Source of the DNA: Halomonas sp. JB37
GTDB lineage: Bacteria; Pseudomonadota; Gammaproteobacteria; Pseudomonadales; Halomonadaceae
Assembly (NCBI RefSeq): GCF_002332255.1
Contig: NZ_NRGW01000001.1
Coordinates: forward strand, 248,001-312,000
Length of the DNA stretch: 64,000 bases
Direction of reading: 5' to 3'
Part shown: piece after piece, positions 25,948 through 37,952 of the stretch
Position numbering within the stretch: the stretch's first letter is position 1
How the letters are laid out: each line of letters starts with the position of its first letter
Program-made: the position numbers and the translations under genes
The notes under the pieces: generated by a model
The model's input: only the letters and a program-made list of their open reading frames with translations
The model's database searches: none
Told to the model about the DNA's origin: nothing

Positions 25948-26340
25948 CTAGAATACGGTGCAGATGACTTCGCCACCCACACCGGCTTGGCGCGCGGCAC
26001 GATCGGTCATGACACCACTTGACGTAGTGACAATCGCAATACCAAGACCATCGGCGACCTTAGGCAGGTTGTCCTTGCCCATATAGCGGCGCAGGGACGG
26101 CTTGGAAACCCGCTGAATATGCTCAATAACCGGCTTACCCTCAAAGTATTTGAGAGTCACGGTCAGCTCAGGTTTAACACCCTCTGCAACCGTAAAGTCG
26201 GCAATGTAGCCTTCTTCCTTTAGCACTCGGGCCACTTGCACTTTCAACTTGGAGGACGGCATGGTAGCCGTCTCCTTGGTGGCCATCTGCGCATTGCGGA
26301 GACGAGTTATCATATCCGCTAGAGTATCTTGCATGCTCAT
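25948..26340 (-). CDS. rpsH: 30S ribosomal protein S8
   Basis: 130 residues. [19 protein letters not shown] at the N-terminus and [20 protein letters not shown] near the C-terminus, which binds 16S helix 21, are diagnostic. In E. coli S8 represses the spc operon at rplE; no test of that site was possible here. Confidence 0.98.
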   Translation of the reverse strand: MSMQDTLADMITRLRNAQMATKETATMPSSKLKVQVARVLKEEGYIADFTVAEGVKPELTVTLKYFEGKPVIEHIQRVSKPSLRRYMGKDNLPKVADGLGIAIVTTSSGVMTDRAARQAGVGGEVICTVF

Positions 26341-26372
26341 TTAATGTGCGCTCCTGATGATTCTACGTGGCG

Positions 26373-26678
26373 TTACCAACTAGACTTTTTGAGTCCAGGG
26401 ACGTCGCCACGCATGGCGGCTTCACGCAGCTTGTTACGGCCGAGGCCGAACTTGTTGTAAAAACCGTGCGGGCGACCAGTGATGCGGCAGCGATTACGCT
26501 GACGCACCGGGCTTGAGTCGCGCGGCAGTTGCTGCAGCTTCAGCGTCGCCTCGAAGCGGTCTTCCTCAGACGAATCAACGCCTGAGATGATCTTCTTGAG
26601 CTCGGCACGCTTGGTGGCATACTTCGCCACCAATTGCGTACGTTTGAGCTCACGCTCTATCATACTTTTCTTAGCCAT
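26373..26678 (-). CDS. rpsN: 30S ribosomal protein S14 (zinc-free long form)
   Basis: 101 residues, the long E. coli-like type. Only one Cys (in [13 protein letters not shown]) is present, so the CxxC zinc ribbon of the short form is missing and this copy does not need zinc. The C-terminus [20 protein letters not shown] is typical. Confidence 0.97.
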   Translation of the reverse strand: MAKKSMIERELKRTQLVAKYATKRAELKKIISGVDSSEEDRFEATLKLQQLPRDSSPVRQRNRCRITGRPHGFYNKFGLGRNKLREAAMRGDVPGLKKSSW

Positions 26679-26688
26679 GATCCCACCC

Positions 26689-27228
26689 TTATTTCTTGAA
26701 GGGGAAGTTCAGCGCCGCTAGCAGCGCACGACCTTCCTCATCGGTTTTGGCGGTAGTAGTGATAGTGACGTCCAACCCACGGATGCGATCGATTTTATCA
26801 TACTCGATCTCCGGGAAGATGATCTGCTCACGCACACCCATAGAATAGTTGCCGCGACCGTCGAAGGACTTCGGGTTGAGACCACGGAAGTCACGCACGC
26901 GGGGAATCGCGATGTAAACCAAACGGTCCAAGAAGTCCCACATACGCTCAGCGCGCAGAGTTACCTTGATGCCGATTGGCCAACCTTCGCGCACCTTGAA
27001 GCCCGCGATGGACTTACGTGCCTTGGTCACCAACGGTTTTTGACCAGAGAGTTTCTCTAGGTCGCCGATGGCATTGTCAATCAACTTTTTATCGTTGACT
27101 GCTTCGCCGATACCCATATTCAGAGTCACTTTCGTGATCCGGGGTACCTGCATAACGTTGGCATAGCTAAACTGTTCTTTAAGTTCAGCTGCTACCTCGT
27201 TTTGATAACGTTCTTTCAAGTTCGCCAT
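26689..27228 (-). CDS. rplE: 50S ribosomal protein L5
   Basis: 179 residues. Binds 5S rRNA and contacts the P-site tRNA. Conserved: [58 protein letters not shown] and [19 protein letters not shown]. Confidence 0.98.
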   Translation of the reverse strand: MANLKERYQNEVAAELKEQFSYANVMQVPRITKVTLNMGIGEAVNDKKLIDNAIGDLEKLSGQKPLVTKARKSIAGFKVREGWPIGIKVTLRAERMWDFLDRLVYIAIPRVRDFRGLNPKSFDGRGNYSMGVREQIIFPEIEYDKIDRIRGLDVTITTTAKTDEEGRALLAALNFPFKK

Positions 27229-27246
27229 TTTGCTACCCGACTCGCG

Positions 27247-27561
27247 TTAGGCGTCGATCTGCGTCTGCGTCGACTTGTAGATACGTACCTTGGTACCGTC
27301 TTCCTTAACTTGGAAGCCGACGCGATCCGCCTTACCGGTCTCCGAATTGAAGATGGCTACGTTGGACGCGTGAATCGGAGCCTCACGCTCGACGATACCG
27401 CCCTGATTACCCGCCATGGGATTTGGCTTGGTGTGACGTTTAATCATGTTCACACCGGACACCAAGAAGCGGCTTTCTAATACCCGCTTAACAGTGCCAC
27501 GTTTGCCTTTGTCCTTCCCGGCGATGACGATGACTTCATCGTCACGTTTGATCTTTTGCAT
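27247..27561 (-). CDS. rplX: 50S ribosomal protein L24
   Basis: 104 residues. A KOW motif fills the N-terminus ([20 protein letters not shown]), followed by [20 protein letters not shown]. One of the two assembly initiators of the large subunit. Confidence 0.98.
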   Translation of the reverse strand: MQKIKRDDEVIVIAGKDKGKRGTVKRVLESRFLVSGVNMIKRHTKPNPMAGNQGGIVEREAPIHASNVAIFNSETGKADRVGFQVKEDGTKVRIYKSTQTQIDA

Positions 27562-27575
27562 ATCCGCCTCGCTCC

Positions 27576-27947
27576 TTACAGCACTTCAGGCGCTAAGGAA
27601 ATGATCTTCATGAACTTTTCATTACGAAGTTCACGAGTCACCGGCCCAAAAATACGGGTACCGATGGGCTGTTCGTTGGTGTTATTCAACAAAACTGCCG
27701 CATTTCCATCGAAACGGATGAGCGAACCGTCGGGACGACGGACGCCACTACGGGTCCGGACCACGACCGCTTTTAGCACCTGGCCTTTTTTGACCTTGCC
27801 ACGCGGAATCGCTTCCTTAACCGTGACCTTGATGACATCACCTATACGAGCGTAGCGACGGTGTGAACCGCCTAGCACCTTGATGCATTGCACCCGGCGC
27901 GCTCCGCTGTTGTCGGCGACATCCAGCATTGTCTGAGTCTGAATCAT
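27576..27947 (-). CDS. rplN: 50S ribosomal protein L14
   Basis: 123 residues, one longer than usual. [20 protein letters not shown] and [20 protein letters not shown] are diagnostic. It is the first gene of the spc operon by convention, but only 49 bp separate it from rpsQ and I see no terminator or strong promoter there, so S10 and spc are probably one transcription unit. Confidence 0.98.
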   Translation of the reverse strand: MIQTQTMLDVADNSGARRVQCIKVLGGSHRRYARIGDVIKVTVKEAIPRGKVKKGQVLKAVVVRTRSGVRRPDGSLIRFDGNAAVLLNNTNEQPIGTRIFGPVTRELRNEKFMKIISLAPEVL

Positions 27948-27996
27948 CGGTTTTCTCCAAACCTAATCTGACTACACTGATTGGACAGCCTCGGGA

Positions 27997-28257
27997 TTAA
28001 CCCTTGGCGTGTTCAACCACCTCGACGAGCGTCCAGGCTTTCTTCTTGGAAAGCGGACGGCACTCCTGAATGGAAACCGTATCGCCTGCCTTTGCCTGGT
28101 TCGCCTCATCATGGGCGTGCAGCTTGGTGGAGCGCTTAACGTATTTTCCGTAGATCGGGTGACGCTCGCGCCGCTCGATCATAACGACGATGGACTTGTC
28201 CATCTTATCGCTCACCACTTTACCGGTGAGCGTACGCGTTGTTTTCTCTTCGGCCAT
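27997..28257 (-). CDS. rpsQ: 30S ribosomal protein S17
   Basis: 86 residues with an OB fold; core [20 protein letters not shown] and [23 protein letters not shown] 28257 ([10 protein letters not shown]) is chosen. A GTG at 28266 would add three residues but would sit inside the ribosome-binding region and overlap the rpmC stop. Confidence 0.95.
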   Translation of the reverse strand: MAEEKTTRTLTGKVVSDKMDKSIVVMIERRERHPIYGKYVKRSTKLHAHDEANQAKAGDTVSIQECRPLSKKKAWTLVEVVEHAKG

Positions 28258-28258
28258 C

Positions 28259-28453
28259 TCAATCACCTGCCTTCTCGTTGAGCATAGTCTTAACGCGGGC
28301 GATATCCCGACGGACCTGCTTGAGCAGATGAGTCTGGCTCAGTTGGCCAGTGGCCTTCTGCATGCGCAGGTTAAACTGCTCGCGGAGGAGTTCGAGGAGT
28401 TGCTCCTGGAGCTCTCCTGCGGACTTTTCACGAATTTCCTGGGCTTTCATCAC
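28259..28453 (-). CDS. rpmC: 50S ribosomal protein L29
   Basis: 64 residues, two-helix protein at the tunnel exit. [20 protein letters not shown] is the conserved core. Its start overlaps the rplP stop as ATGA. Confidence 0.97.
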   Translation of the reverse strand: MMKAQEIREKSAGELQEQLLELLREQFNLRMQKATGQLSQTHLLKQVRRDIARVKTMLNEKAGD

Positions 28454-28863
28454 ATCACCGTCCGTTTCGCAAAGGTGGTGGATAAGGGCATTTTCTGTGC
28501 GGCGAGCTCAAACGCTTCACGAGCAAGCTCTTCCGACACGCCTTCTATTTCATAAAGGACCCGACCCGGTTGGATCTGGGCAACCCAGTACTCAACAGAA
28601 CCTTTACCTTTACCCATACGAACTTCGAGCGGCTTCTTAGAGATCGGCTTATCAGGGAAGACGCGGATCCAGATTTTACCGCCACGTTTAACGTGACGTG
28701 TGATCGCACGACGGCCTGCTTCGATCTGGCGCGCAGTGATGCGGCCGCGACCGGTAGCTTTAAGGCCATATTCCCCGAAGCTGATCTTGCTTCCGCGATG
28801 CGCCAGGCCACGGTTGCGGCCTTTCATCATCTTACGGAATTTCATACGCTTGGGCTGTAACAT
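28450..28863 (-). CDS. rplP: 50S ribosomal protein L16
   Basis: 137 residues. [19 protein letters not shown] opens the protein. The [17 protein letters not shown] loop carries the Arg that is hydroxylated in E. coli and lies near the peptidyl-transferase centre. Confidence 0.98.
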   Translation of the reverse strand: MLQPKRMKFRKMMKGRNRGLAHRGSKISFGEYGLKATGRGRITARQIEAGRRAITRHVKRGGKIWIRVFPDKPISKKPLEVRMGKGKGSVEYWVAQIQPGRVLYEIEGVSEELAREAFELAAQKMPLSTTFAKRTVM

Positions 28864-28878
28864 CGACTCGCTCTCCCC

Positions 28879-29577
28879 TTACCTGGAACCTTTCTTCTTG
28901 GGCGCGTTGCCGGCAGGCTGTTTGGCCTTGGCACGTACTTCCTCGATACCGCCGAGGATTTCACCCTTGAAGATCCACACTTTGACGCCGATAACGCCAT
29001 AGGTGGTGTGAGCTTCGTAAGTGGCGTAGTCGATATCCGCACGCAACGTGTGCAACGGAACGCGACCTTCGCGGTACCATTCGGTACGTGCGATTTCAGC
29101 GCCACCAAGACGACCTGACAGCTGAATCTTGATGCCACCAGCGCCAAGACGCATTGCGTTTTGTACCGCGCGCTTCATAGCACGACGGAACATTACGCGA
29201 CGCTCAAGCTGACCCGCTACGTTAGCAGCGACTAGCTTGGCATCCAGCTCCGGCTTGCGAACTTCTTCGATGTTCACATGCACGGGGACACCCATCATCG
29301 TGGTGAGATCGCGACGCAAACGGTCGACATCTTCACCTTTCTTACCAATCACAATACCCGGACGGGCGGTGTGAATGGTGATGCGGGCATTGTTCGCCGG
29401 ACGCTCGATGTGGATGCGGCTCACAGAAGCGCTTTTAAGACGCTCTTCCAAGAAGCTACGCACTTCGAGATCGTTATTGAGCTTATCGGCGTAAGCGCCG
29501 CGCTCAGCATACCAGACAGAAGCATGGTCTTTGACGATGCCCAGTCGAATGCCTGTTGGATTGACTTTCTGACCCAT
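28879..29577 (-). CDS. rpsC: 30S ribosomal protein S3
   Basis: 232 residues. A KH domain lies at about 38-107 with the [11 protein letters not shown] loop (GxxG type); the C-terminal domain includes [20 protein letters not shown]. It lines the mRNA entry channel. The C-terminal tail is Lys/Pro-rich. Confidence 0.98.
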   Translation of the reverse strand: MGQKVNPTGIRLGIVKDHASVWYAERGAYADKLNNDLEVRSFLEERLKSASVSRIHIERPANNARITIHTARPGIVIGKKGEDVDRLRRDLTTMMGVPVHVNIEEVRKPELDAKLVAANVAGQLERRVMFRRAMKRAVQNAMRLGAGGIKIQLSGRLGGAEIARTEWYREGRVPLHTLRADIDYATYEAHTTYGVIGVKVWIFKGEILGGIEEVRAKAKQPAGNAPKKKGSR

Positions 29578-29587
29578 CGGTCGACTC

Positions 29588-29920
29588 CTACTTCTCGGCT
29601 ACCTTGACGGTGATGTGGCACGTGCGCTTCAAGATACGATCCGCACGCCCTTTGGCACGCGGCTTGATACGCTTGAGCGTCATGCCCTCATCGACGCAGA
29701 TGGTCGAGACACGCAGCTCGTCAATATCCATGCCGTTATTTTCTTCCGCATTCGCAATCGCGGATTGCAGCACCTTCTTAACCAGCTTGGCAGCCTTCTT
29801 CGGTGAGAAGGTCAGCAGGTCGAGTGCCTCGGCGACAGGTTTACCGCGCACCTGGTCAGCCACCAAACGGGCCTTCTGGGCGGATAAACGAGCGCCAAGC
29901 AGCTTAGCTGTGACTTCCAT
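29588..29920 (-). CDS. rplV: 50S ribosomal protein L22
   Basis: 110 residues. [20 protein letters not shown] and the long hairpin near [20 protein letters not shown], which reaches the exit-tunnel constriction, are intact. Confidence 0.98.
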   Translation of the reverse strand: MEVTAKLLGARLSAQKARLVADQVRGKPVAEALDLLTFSPKKAAKLVKKVLQSAIANAEENNGMDIDELRVSTICVDEGMTLKRIKPRAKGRADRILKRTCHITVKVAEK

Positions 29921-29938
29921 CTCTCAATCCTCTCTGGC

Positions 29939-30214
29939 TTACCGTTTGGCTTTTTTATCCGCCGCATGCCCGCGATAAGTGCGAGTAGCAGCGAATTCGC
30001 CCAATTTGTGGCCAACCATTTCCTCGGATACGTGCACCGGGATGTGTTGACGACCATTATGGACAGCGATAGTGAGGCCTACCATGTTTGGCAGGATCAT
30101 TGAACGACGCGACCAAGTCTTAATTGGTTTGCGATCGTTCTTCTCCACTGCAGCCTCTACCTTCTTCAAAAGATGAAGGTCAATGAAGGGACCTTTCTTT
30201 AGTGAACGTGGCAC
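29939..30214 (-). CDS. rpsS: 30S ribosomal protein S19
   Basis: 91 residues. [20 protein letters not shown] and [20 protein letters not shown] are diagnostic. Forms the head-top heterodimer with S13. Confidence 0.98.
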   Translation of the reverse strand: MPRSLKKGPFIDLHLLKKVEAAVEKNDRKPIKTWSRRSMILPNMVGLTIAVHNGRQHIPVHVSEEMVGHKLGEFAATRTYRGHAADKKAKR

Positions 30215-30247
30215 AGCCGTTACCTCTTAATGTCTGGGCAATTTAGA

Positions 30248-31078
<831 letters not shown>

Positions 31079-31094
31079 TATCCGTACTCCTGCC

Positions 31095-31391
31095 CTATTC
31101 GGCGCCTGAGAAGTCTTCGAGCGTTTCACCCGCAGCCAGGGTCACATACGCTTTGCGGTAACCCTTACGTAGGCCAACGCCGTTCGCAGTACGCTTCGTT
31201 TTACCCTTCATGTTCAGCACCTGAACACTGCCGACCTTCTTACCGAAAAGTGCTTCTACGGCTTTCTTGATCTCGGGCTTGGTAGCATCGCGTGCCACCT
31301 TGAAAACGTACTGGTTGCGCTCGGCTGCCATCGCGGCCTTTTCGGTCACGTGCGGTCCAAGCAGAACCTTGAATACGCGTTCCTGGTTCAT
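31095..31391 (-). CDS. rplW: 50S ribosomal protein L23
   Basis: 98 residues. Docking site for trigger factor and SRP at the tunnel exit. [20 protein letters not shown] and [20 protein letters not shown] are conserved. Overlaps the rplD stop by 4 bp (ATGA). Confidence 0.97.
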   Translation of the reverse strand: MNQERVFKVLLGPHVTEKAAMAAERNQYVFKVARDATKPEIKKAVEALFGKKVGSVQVLNMKGKTKRTANGVGLRKGYRKAYVTLAAGETLEDFSGAE

Positions 31392-31993
31392 GCCAGCTTC
31401 TCCTCGAATTTACGCAGGGCGGAGACGGTAATCAGGACCTTATCAAAGGCTACCAGACTTACCGGGTCAGCTGCCGCGACATCCACCACGTCAACGTGGG
31501 GAAGGTTGCGTGCGGCCAAATAGAGCTTTTCGTCAACTTCTTCTGTGACGATCAACACTTTTTCAAGGTTGAGCTCTTTCAGCTTGGCAGCTACCTGCTT
31601 GGTCTTAGGCGCATCGACGCTGAACTCTTCAATCGCGACTAGGCGCTCTTGACGTACCAGCTCAGACAGGATGGAGCGCATCGCTGCGCGGTACATCTTG
31701 CGGTTAACCTTCTGGGTGTAGTCTTGCGGACGAGCCGCGAAGGTTACGCCGCCGCTACGCCATAGCGGAGAGCGGATAGTACCGGCACGTGCACGACCGG
31801 TGCCTTTCTGACGCCAAGGCTTTTTGCCACCGCCACGAACGTCGGAACGACTCTTTTGTGCGCGAGTTCCCTGACGGCCACCAGCCAAATAGGCAGTAAC
31901 CACTTGGTGAACGAGCGCTTCGTTGAATTCTTTGCCAAAAGTGGCGTCGGCTACTTCAACGGTACCCGCGCCTGCAGCAAGATTCAGATTCAT
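31388..31993 (-). CDS. rplD: 50S ribosomal protein L4
   Basis: 201 residues. The extended tunnel loop is present ([20 protein letters not shown] then [12 protein letters not shown]). In E. coli L4 also represses the S10 operon through its leader; here the leader before rpsJ is only about 60 nt, too short for the E. coli structure. Confidence 0.98.
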   Translation of the reverse strand: MNLNLAAGAGTVEVADATFGKEFNEALVHQVVTAYLAGGRQGTRAQKSRSDVRGGGKKPWRQKGTGRARAGTIRSPLWRSGGVTFAARPQDYTQKVNRKMYRAAMRSILSELVRQERLVAIEEFSVDAPKTKQVAAKLKELNLEKVLIVTEEVDEKLYLAARNLPHVDVVDVAAADPVSLVAFDKVLITVSALRKFEEKLA

Positions 31994-32008
31994 TGGTAAT
32001 TATCCCCT

Positions 32009-32647
32009 TCAGCCTGCTTTCACGGCGCTGCGAACGATAACGTCACTACCGGGAGCACCCGGTACTGCGCCTTTGATCAGCAGCAGGTTACGCTCGGCGT
32101 CGACACGGACGATCTCAAGGCTTTGAACGGTGCAACGGGCGTTACCCATTTGACCGGCCATCTTTTTGCCTTTGAAAACGCGACCCGGAGTCTGACACAT
32201 GCCGATAGAACCCGGCGCGCGATGCGACAGAGAGTTACCGTGAGTCATGTCTTGGGTACGGAAATTCCAGCGCTTAACAGCACCCTGGAAGCCTTTACCC
32301 TTAGAGGTGCCAGTCACGTCAACCATTTGACCAGCTTCGAAGAGGGATACGGTGATTTCGCCACCCACCTCAGGAATTGTTTCGCCTTCTGCAAGACGAA
32401 ATTCCATCAGTGCACGACCAGCCTCAACACCCGCCTTGGCAAACTGTCCAGCTTGCGCTTTGGTGAGGTGCTTGGCTTTACGAGAACCAGATGTGACCTG
32501 AATCGCTGCGTAACCGTCAGACTCGACAGATTTAACGCGTGTAACACGATTAGGATCAACTTCAATAACGGTTACGGGCACAGACGCGCCGTCTTCGGTA
32601 AAGACACGGGTCATCCCGGCCTTTTTACCGACTAAACCGATAGTCAT
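32009..32647 (-). CDS. rplC: 50S ribosomal protein L3
   Basis: 212 residues. [20 protein letters not shown] at the start, and the [20 protein letters not shown] loop containing the Gln methylated by PrmB in E. coli. A 163-bp spacer separates it from rpsJ and contains a small hairpin at 32761-32777 (GCTTGT / ACAAGC). Confidence 0.98.
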   Translation of the reverse strand: MTIGLVGKKAGMTRVFTEDGASVPVTVIEVDPNRVTRVKSVESDGYAAIQVTSGSRKAKHLTKAQAGQFAKAGVEAGRALMEFRLAEGETIPEVGGEITVSLFEAGQMVDVTGTSKGKGFQGAVKRWNFRTQDMTHGNSLSHRAPGSIGMCQTPGRVFKGKKMAGQMGNARCTVQSLEIVRVDAERNLLLIKGAVPGAPGSDVIVRSAVKAG

Positions 32648-32810
32648 ACTCAGTCTCCTATAGTGTACGGGGCTATCACCCGCTATGGCTGCCCTTTCCA
32701 GAGCATTCCACTAGCACATTGTATGGCGCCTCACGGCGTGGCGGCTGCTGCTCATACTAAGCTTGTCTAAAACAAGCGATGAACGCTGGGCCGCAAAGTG
32801 ACTAGTGTAA

Positions 32811-33122
32811 TTAGTTGAGCTTGATTTGCACGTCAACGCCAGCGGCGAGATCGAGCTTCATCAGCGCATCAACAGTTTTCTCAGTCGGCTCAACGATGTC
32901 GAGCACACGCTTGTGAGTCCGAATCTCATACTGGTCACGCGCATCTTTATTGACGTGCGGCGAGATCAGAATGGTGAAGCGCTCACGATTGGTTGGCAGC
33001 GGGATCGGCCCACGAACCTGAGCACCAGTACGCTTAGCGGTTTCAACAATCTCCGCTGTGGACTGATCGATCAGGCGATGGTCGAACGCTTTCAACCGAA
33101 TGCGAATCTTTTGGTTCTGCAT
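32811..33122 (-). CDS. rpsJ: 30S ribosomal protein S10 (NusE)
   Basis: 103 residues, [20 protein letters not shown]. It serves both in the 30S head and, as NusE, bound to NusB and NusG in transcription coupling and antitermination. First gene of the S10 operon, about 58 nt after the predicted start of a perfect-consensus promoter. Confidence 0.98.
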   Translation of the reverse strand: MQNQKIRIRLKAFDHRLIDQSTAEIVETAKRTGAQVRGPIPLPTNRERFTILISPHVNKDARDQYEIRTHKRVLDIVEPTEKTVDALMKLDLAAGVDVQIKLN

Positions 33123-33186
33123 TTGCCCTAAACTCCAATGGATGTCGACGGCGCGAGCCGTCTACCCACGCATTCAAAGGATGCGC

Positions 33187-33215
33187 ATTATAGGCACGCC
33201 ACAAGCCCATGTCAA
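33187..33215 (-). promoter_or_regulatory. Sigma-70 promoter of the S10 operon (perfect consensus)
   Basis: TTGACA - 17 bp - TATAAT on the minus strand, with no mismatch to consensus. The start would be near 33180. It lies between the tuf terminator and rpsJ. Confidence 0.9.
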
Positions 33216-33234
33216 ACATTTGCTGATGGTGCGC

Positions 33235-33260
33235 AGAAAAGGGGGCTCATCAGAGCCCCC
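33235..33260 (-). terminator. Rho-independent terminator of the str operon (after tuf)
   Basis: GGGGGCTC-TGAT-GAGCCCCC on the minus strand, followed by TTTTCTG. Confidence 0.9.
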
Positions 33261-33281
33261 TTCATCATTCAAGCAAATAGC

Positions 33282-34475
33282 TTACTTGACGATCTTAGCT
33301 ACAACGCCAGCACCGACAGTACGACCACCTTCGCGAATTGCGAAGCGTAGACCGTCGTCCATGGCAATCGGAGCGATCAAGGTAACAACCATTTGCACGT
33401 TGTCACCAGGCATAACCATTTCAACACCTTCCGGCAGCTCACAAGTACCCGTTACATCGGTGGTACGGAAGTAGAACTGAGGACGGTAGCCCTTGAAGAA
33501 AGGCGTATGACGACCACCTTCTTCTTTGGACAGAACGTAAACTTCTGCTTCGAAGGTAGTGTGCGGGTGAATGGTGCCCGGCTTGGCCAGTACCTGACCA
33601 CGCTCGACGTCATCACGCTTAGTACCACGTAGCAGGGCGCCAACGTTCTCACCAGCACGACCTTCGTCGAGCAGTTTGCGGAACATTTCAACGCCAGTAA
33701 CGATCGTTTTAGTGGTGTCACGAATACCGACGATTTCAACTTCTTCGCCCGCTTTCACGATACCGCGCTCTACACGACCGGTTACAACAGTACCGCGGCC
33801 AGAGATAGAGAACACGTCTTCGATCGGCATCAGGAACGGCTGGTCGATCGCACGCTCCGGCTCAGGAATGTAATCATCCAGAGCTTTGATCAGATTAGCA
33901 ACGGCGGTGGTACCCATGCCGTTCTCATCTTCACCGTTCAACGCCATCAGCGCAGAACCTGTGATGATCGGCGTGTCGTCGCCCGGGAAATCGTACTGGT
34001 CGAGGAGTTCACGAACTTCCATCTCTACCAGTTCGAGCAGCTCTTCGTCATCAACCATGTCCGCTTTGTTCAGGAACACAACGATGTACGGTACGCCAAC
34101 CTGACGAGACAGCAGGATGTGCTCGCGAGTTTGCGGCATCGGGCCGTCAGCGGCAGAACATACCAGGATCGCGCCGTCCATCTGCGCAGCACCGGTGATC
34201 ATGTTCTTGACGTAGTCAGCGTGTCCTGGGCAGTCAACGTGCGCGTAGTGGCGCATTTCAGACTGGTATTCCACGTGCGACGTAGCGATAGTGATACCGC
34301 GCTCGCGTTCTTCAGGAGCGTTATCGATAGACGAAAACTCACTCCAGTCGCCGCCGAAAACTTCAGCAGACACGCGGGTTAGGGCCGCTGTCAGAGTCGT
34401 TTTACCGTGGTCGACGTGACCAATGGTGCCGACGTTGACGTGCGGTTTGGAACGTTCAAATTTTTCCTTAGCCAC
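33282..34475 (-). CDS. tuf: Elongation factor Tu
   Basis: GTPase that delivers aminoacyl-tRNA to the ribosome. 397 residues. G1 is GHVDHGKT (19-26), G3 DCPGH, G4 NKAD and G5 SAL. Domains 2 and 3 are complete ([19 protein letters not shown], ending VVAKIVK). This is the only tuf gene in the window: the usual second site between tRNA-Thr and tRNA-Trp is empty. Last gene of the str operon, 29 bp after fusA. Confidence 0.98.
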   Translation of the reverse strand: MAKEKFERSKPHVNVGTIGHVDHGKTTLTAALTRVSAEVFGGDWSEFSSIDNAPEERERGITIATSHVEYQSEMRHYAHVDCPGHADYVKNMITGAAQMDGAILVCSAADGPMPQTREHILLSRQVGVPYIVVFLNKADMVDDEELLELVEMEVRELLDQYDFPGDDTPIITGSALMALNGEDENGMGTTAVANLIKALDDYIPEPERAIDQPFLMPIEDVFSISGRGTVVTGRVERGIVKAGEEVEIVGIRDTTKTIVTGVEMFRKLLDEGRAGENVGALLRGTKRDDVERGQVLAKPGTIHPHTTFEAEVYVLSKEEGGRHTPFFKGYRPQFYFRTTDVTGTCELPEGVEMVMPGDNVQMVVTLIAPIAMDDGLRFAIREGGRTVGAGVVAKIVK

Positions 34476-34504
34476 TGCTATAACCTCTTTACGTTAGCTA
34501 ACGG

Positions 34505-36628
34505 TTAACCGTTTTGATTGATGACGGCTTCAACGACGCTGGAGGGCGCCTCCTCGTACTTCGAGAACTCCATAGAGTAGCTCGCACGGCCCTGGGATTG
34601 CGAGCGTAGGTCGGTTGCGTAACCGAACATCTCACCCAGCGGTACCGTTGCACGAATGACTTTACCTGCGGAAGAGTCATCCATGCCCTGCACCAGACCG
34701 CGACGACGGCTCAGGTCGCCCATGACGTCACCCATAAACTCTTCGGGGGTCACGATTTCGACCTTCATCACCGGCTCCAGCAGCACGGCCTTGGCCTTCC
34801 TGGCACCTTCTTTAACGGCCATAGAAGAAGCAATCTTGAACGCAGTCTCGTTAGAGTCTACGTCGTGAAAAGAGCCATCGAACAGCGACACTTTAACGTC
34901 GATCATCGGGTAACCCGCAATGACGCCGTTTTTGAGCTGCTCATAAGCACCCTTCTCAACCGCGGGGATGTATTCCTTAGGAACCGTACCGCCCACGACT
35001 TCAGAGTTGAATTTGAAGAAAATTTCATCTTCGCCTTCACCCTTTTCTTCTGCAGTCAGCGGCTCGATACGCAGCCAAACGTGACCATACTGACCACGAC
35101 CACCGGACTGACGCACGAACTTGCCTTCTTGCTCAACGCTGCCGCGAATCGTTTCGCGGTAAGCTACTTGAGGCTTACCGATATTAGCTTCAACTTTGAA
35201 CTCGCGACGCATACGGTCAACGATAATATCCAAGTGAAGCTCACCCATACCAGAAATAATCGTCTGGCCGGTTTCTTCGTCGGTTTTAACCTGGAAGGAA
35301 GGATCTTCCTGAGCCAATTTGCCCAGAGCAACACCCATCTTCTCCTGGTCACTCTTGGTCTTCGGCTCAACAGCAACCGAAATAACCGGGTCCGGGAACT
35401 CCATACGCTCGAGAACAATTTTGTTGTCGATATCGCACAGGGTGTCACCAGTAGTGACGTCTTTCAGACCGATACAAGCAGCGATATCGCCAGCCAGGAT
35501 CTCTTTGATCTCTTCGCGTGAGTTGGCGTGCATCTGAACGATACGACCAACGCGCTCTTTCTTCTGTTTAACGGAGTTATAAACACCGTCACCAGATTTC
35601 AGAACACCCGAATAGACGCGAATAAACGTCAGCGTACCAACGAAGGGGTCGGTAGCGATTTTAAACGCCAATGCCGCAAACGGAGCACTGTCATCTGCTA
35701 CGCGAGTAGCGATGGTACCGTCTTTATCGTCAAGCTCACCTTCGATCGCCTTAACTTCAGTCGGCGAAGGCATGTATTCGATAATGCCGTCCAGCACTGC
35801 TTGGACGCCCTTATTCTTAAAGGCAGAACCACAGGTGACTAGCACGATGTCGTTACGCAGAGTACGCGCGCGCAGACCAGCCTTGATCTCTTCGATGCTG
35901 AGCTCAGTACCGTCGAGATACTTCTCCATCAGCTCATCAGAGCCTTCGGCAGCGGCTTCAACCATTTCTTCGCGATACTTCTCAGCCGTTTCTTGCAATT
36001 CAGCTGGAATATCGACGAGCTCATAGTTCATACCCAGACTTGCCTCATCCCAAAGGATGGCTTTCATCTGAATAAGGTCGATAACGCCTTTAAAGTCTTC
36101 TTCCGTACCCCAATTGATTTGGATCGGTACGGCGTTGGCACCCAGGCGCTCTTTCAATTGGTCAACAACCATGAAGAAATCAGCGCCGGTACGGTCCATC
36201 TTGTTGACGAAGACCATACGCGGCACTTCGTACTTGTTGGCCTGACGCCATACGGTTTCGGTCTGCGGCTGAACGCCGGAAGAACCACACAGCACAACGA
36301 CCGCACCATCAAGGACACGCAGTGAACGCTCAACTTCGATTGTGAAGTCAACGTGCCCAGGGGTATCGATGATGTTGATACGGTGCTCGTCAAACTGCTT
36401 AGCCATACCTTGCCAGAAGGTGGTTACAGCAGCCGAGGTGATAGTAATACCACGCTCTTGCTCCTGCTCCATCCAGTCTGTAGTCGAAGCACCTTCATGC
36501 GTTTCGCCCAACTTATGGGAAAGGCCGGTATAGAACAGTACCCGCTCAGTTGTCGTGGTTTTACCCGCGTCAACGTGAGCGACGATACCGATATTGCGAT
36601 AGCGATTAAGTGGTGTCTTGCGTGCCAC
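34505..36628 (-). CDS. fusA: Elongation factor G
   Basis: Translocase GTPase, 707 residues. G1 [13 protein letters not shown] is near residue 17; G2 GATTDWM is here [18 protein letters not shown]3 DTPGHVDF; G4 NKMDR. Domain IV ([17 protein letters not shown]) and domain V ([20 protein letters not shown]) follow. It keeps the str order rpsL-rpsG-fusA-tuf. The 223-bp spacer from rpsG is long and contains the repeat described separately. Confidence 0.98.
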   Translation of the reverse strand: MARKTPLNRYRNIGIVAHVDAGKTTTTERVLFYTGLSHKLGETHEGASTTDWMEQEQERGITITSAAVTTFWQGMAKQFDEHRINIIDTPGHVDFTIEVERSLRVLDGAVVVLCGSSGVQPQTETVWRQANKYEVPRMVFVNKMDRTGADFFMVVDQLKERLGANAVPIQINWGTEEDFKGVIDLIQMKAILWDEASLGMNYELVDIPAELQETAEKYREEMVEAAAEGSDELMEKYLDGTELSIEEIKAGLRARTLRNDIVLVTCGSAFKNKGVQAVLDGIIEYMPSPTEVKAIEGELDDKDGTIATRVADDSAPFAALAFKIATDPFVGTLTFIRVYSGVLKSGDGVYNSVKQKKERVGRIVQMHANSREEIKEILAGDIAACIGLKDVTTGDTLCDIDNKIVLERMEFPDPVISVAVEPKTKSDQEKMGVALGKLAQEDPSFQVKTDEETGQTIISGMGELHLDIIVDRMRREFKVEANIGKPQVAYRETIRGSVEQEGKFVRQSGGRGQYGHVWLRIEPLTAEEKGEGEDEIFFKFNSEVVGGTVPKEYIPAVEKGAYEQLKNGVIAGYPMIDVKVSLFDGSFHDVDSNETAFKIASSMAVKEGARKAKAVLLEPVMKVEIVTPEEFMGDVMGDLSRRRGLVQGMDDSSAGKVIRATVPLGEMFGYATDLRSQSQGRASYSMEFSKYEEAPSSVVEAVINQNG

Positions 36629-36782
36629 GGTAAAACCCCCGTTAGTTGGCGATGCTCGTTAATTTAGCAGCGGCGAAAGTGAGCCTTACGCTACCGCCAC
36701 CATCACAGCGGCGGGGTGTTGCAACAAAGCGACTCGACTTACCACTTTCAACGACGCCATGCTGAAACAACGTGCATATATA

Positions 36783-36842
36783 AACGCGAACTTTGTAAAC
36801 ACTGCGCTTACAAACGCCGTACTTAAAAACGCCGTTCTTAAA
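36783..36842 (-). repeat. 15-bp tandem repeat, four copies, directly after rpsG
   Basis: Read on the minus strand: TTTAAGAACGGCGTT, TTTAAGTACGGCGTT, TGTAAGCGCAGTGTT, TACAAAGTTCGCGTT. Degenerate copies flank it on both sides, including one containing the rpsG stop codon. The unit is a multiple of three and is in the rpsG frame. Confidence 0.85.
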
Positions 36843-36851
36843 GCGACGCTC

Positions 36852-37322
36852 TTAGAAACGATAGTGCGAGAAAGCTTTGTTGGCTTCGGCCATACGATGC
36901 ACGTCTTCGCGCTTCTTAACAGCAGAACCTTTGCCTTCAGCGGCATCCAGCATTTCACCAGCCAGACGGTGCACCATGGTTTTCTCACCGCGACGACGCG
37001 CAGCGTCTACCAGCCAGCGCATTGCAAGCGCTTGACGGCGTGACGGACGAACTTCAACCGGCACCTGATAGGTCGCACCACCCACACGGCGCGACTTCAC
37101 TTCGACCATAGGCTGGATGGCTTCCAGCGCCTTGTCGAAGATTTCCAGCGGATCTTCTTTACTACGCTCAGCAACCTTGTCCAACGCACCGTAAACGATG
37201 CGCTCAGCTATGGACTTTTTGCCGCTGACCATCAGGTGGTTCATGAACTTCGCCAGACGCTCACTTCCGAACTTAGGATCCGGCAGGATGTCGCGTTTAG
37301 CTACTACTCTTCTTCTAGGCAT
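36852..37322 (-). CDS. rpsG: 30S ribosomal protein S7
   Basis: 156 residues, the common S7 length. [40 protein letters not shown] core and the C-terminal [10 protein letters not shown]. It nucleates assembly of the 30S head and in E. coli represses the str operon. After the TAA at 36852-36854 the same frame stays open for 69 codons. Confidence 0.98.
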   Translation of the reverse strand: MPRRRVVAKRDILPDPKFGSERLAKFMNHLMVSGKKSIAERIVYGALDKVAERSKEDPLEIFDKALEAIQPMVEVKSRRVGGATYQVPVEVRPSRRQALAMRWLVDAARRRGEKTMVHRLAGEMLDAAEGKGSAVKKREDVHRMAEANKAFSHYRF

Positions 37323-37453
37323 GATAAGCCCTCAATTAAGGATCTTTCAGGTAAACCCGAGACTCGTGCTGCGCCTACTAGCATTCGCAGCGCCCGACCT
37401 TACTCTTATCAGACCGTCAAATTCGTGATAATCGTTACTTAGCAGACCCTAAA

Positions 37454-37467
37454 CTTAGGACTTAGGA
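37454..37467 (-). repeat. 7-bp tandem duplication over the rpsL stop codon
   Basis: TCCTAAG occurs twice in direct succession on the minus strand; the second copy supplies the TAA stop. Confidence 0.7.
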
Positions 37468-37829
37468 CGCTTAGTACCGTATTTAGAACGACCCTGACGA
37501 CGATTTTGAACGCCGGAGGTGTCAAGGGCGCCACGAACAGTGTGATAACGCACACCTGGCAAATCCTTTACACGGCCGCCACGAATCAAAACGACAGAGT
37601 GTTCTTGAAGGTTGTGACCTTCACCACCGATGTAAGAAGACACTTCGAAACCGTTGGTAAGGCGCACACGGCAAACCTTACGCAGGGCCGAGTTAGGCTT
37701 CTTCGGGGTGGTAGTGTAAACGCGCGTACATACGCCGCGTTTTTGCGGACAGGCCTGCAGCGCTGGCACGTCACTTTTGGTGACGGGGCGCTTGCGCGGC
37801 TTGCGCACTAGCTGATTAATCGTTGCCAT
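37455..37829 (-). CDS. rpsL: 30S ribosomal protein S12
   Basis: 124 residues at the decoding centre. The residues whose changes give streptomycin resistance are in their sensitive state: the first Lys-Pro in [12 protein letters not shown] and the Lys in [13 protein letters not shown]. First gene of the str operon with a good promoter about 90 bp upstream. Confidence 0.98.
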   Translation of the reverse strand: MATINQLVRKPRKRPVTKSDVPALQACPQKRGVCTRVYTTTPKKPNSALRKVCRVRLTNGFEVSSYIGGEGHNLQEHSVVLIRGGRVKDLPGVRYHTVRGALDTSGVQNRRQGRSKYGTKRPKS

Positions 37830-37920
37830 GGTGTTTAGCTGACTCCAATGGTTGCCTTAGCCTTTTAACAAATACAAGCAGCAGATGCGGGCGCACCCAC
37901 CCCACTGTTAAAGGCTGCGC

Positions 37921-37950
37921 ATTCTAAAGGCTGACCCTATGTGGCGTCAA
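37921..37950 (-). promoter_or_regulatory. Sigma-70 promoter of the str (rpsL) operon
   Basis: TTGACG - 18 bp - TAGAAT on the minus strand; each hexamer has one mismatch. The start would be near 37914, giving a leader of about 85 nt before rpsL. Confidence 0.7.
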
Positions 37951-37952
37951 GC

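Noticed and set aside
34865..35521. 218-codon plus-strand frame opposite fusA
   Set aside because: Shadow of fusA; composition follows the complementary codons of EF-G.
36686..36988. 100-codon minus-strand frame crossing the rpsG end
   Set aside because: It is out of frame with rpsG over most of its length and has no start signal; the in-frame extension described in the findings is a different frame.
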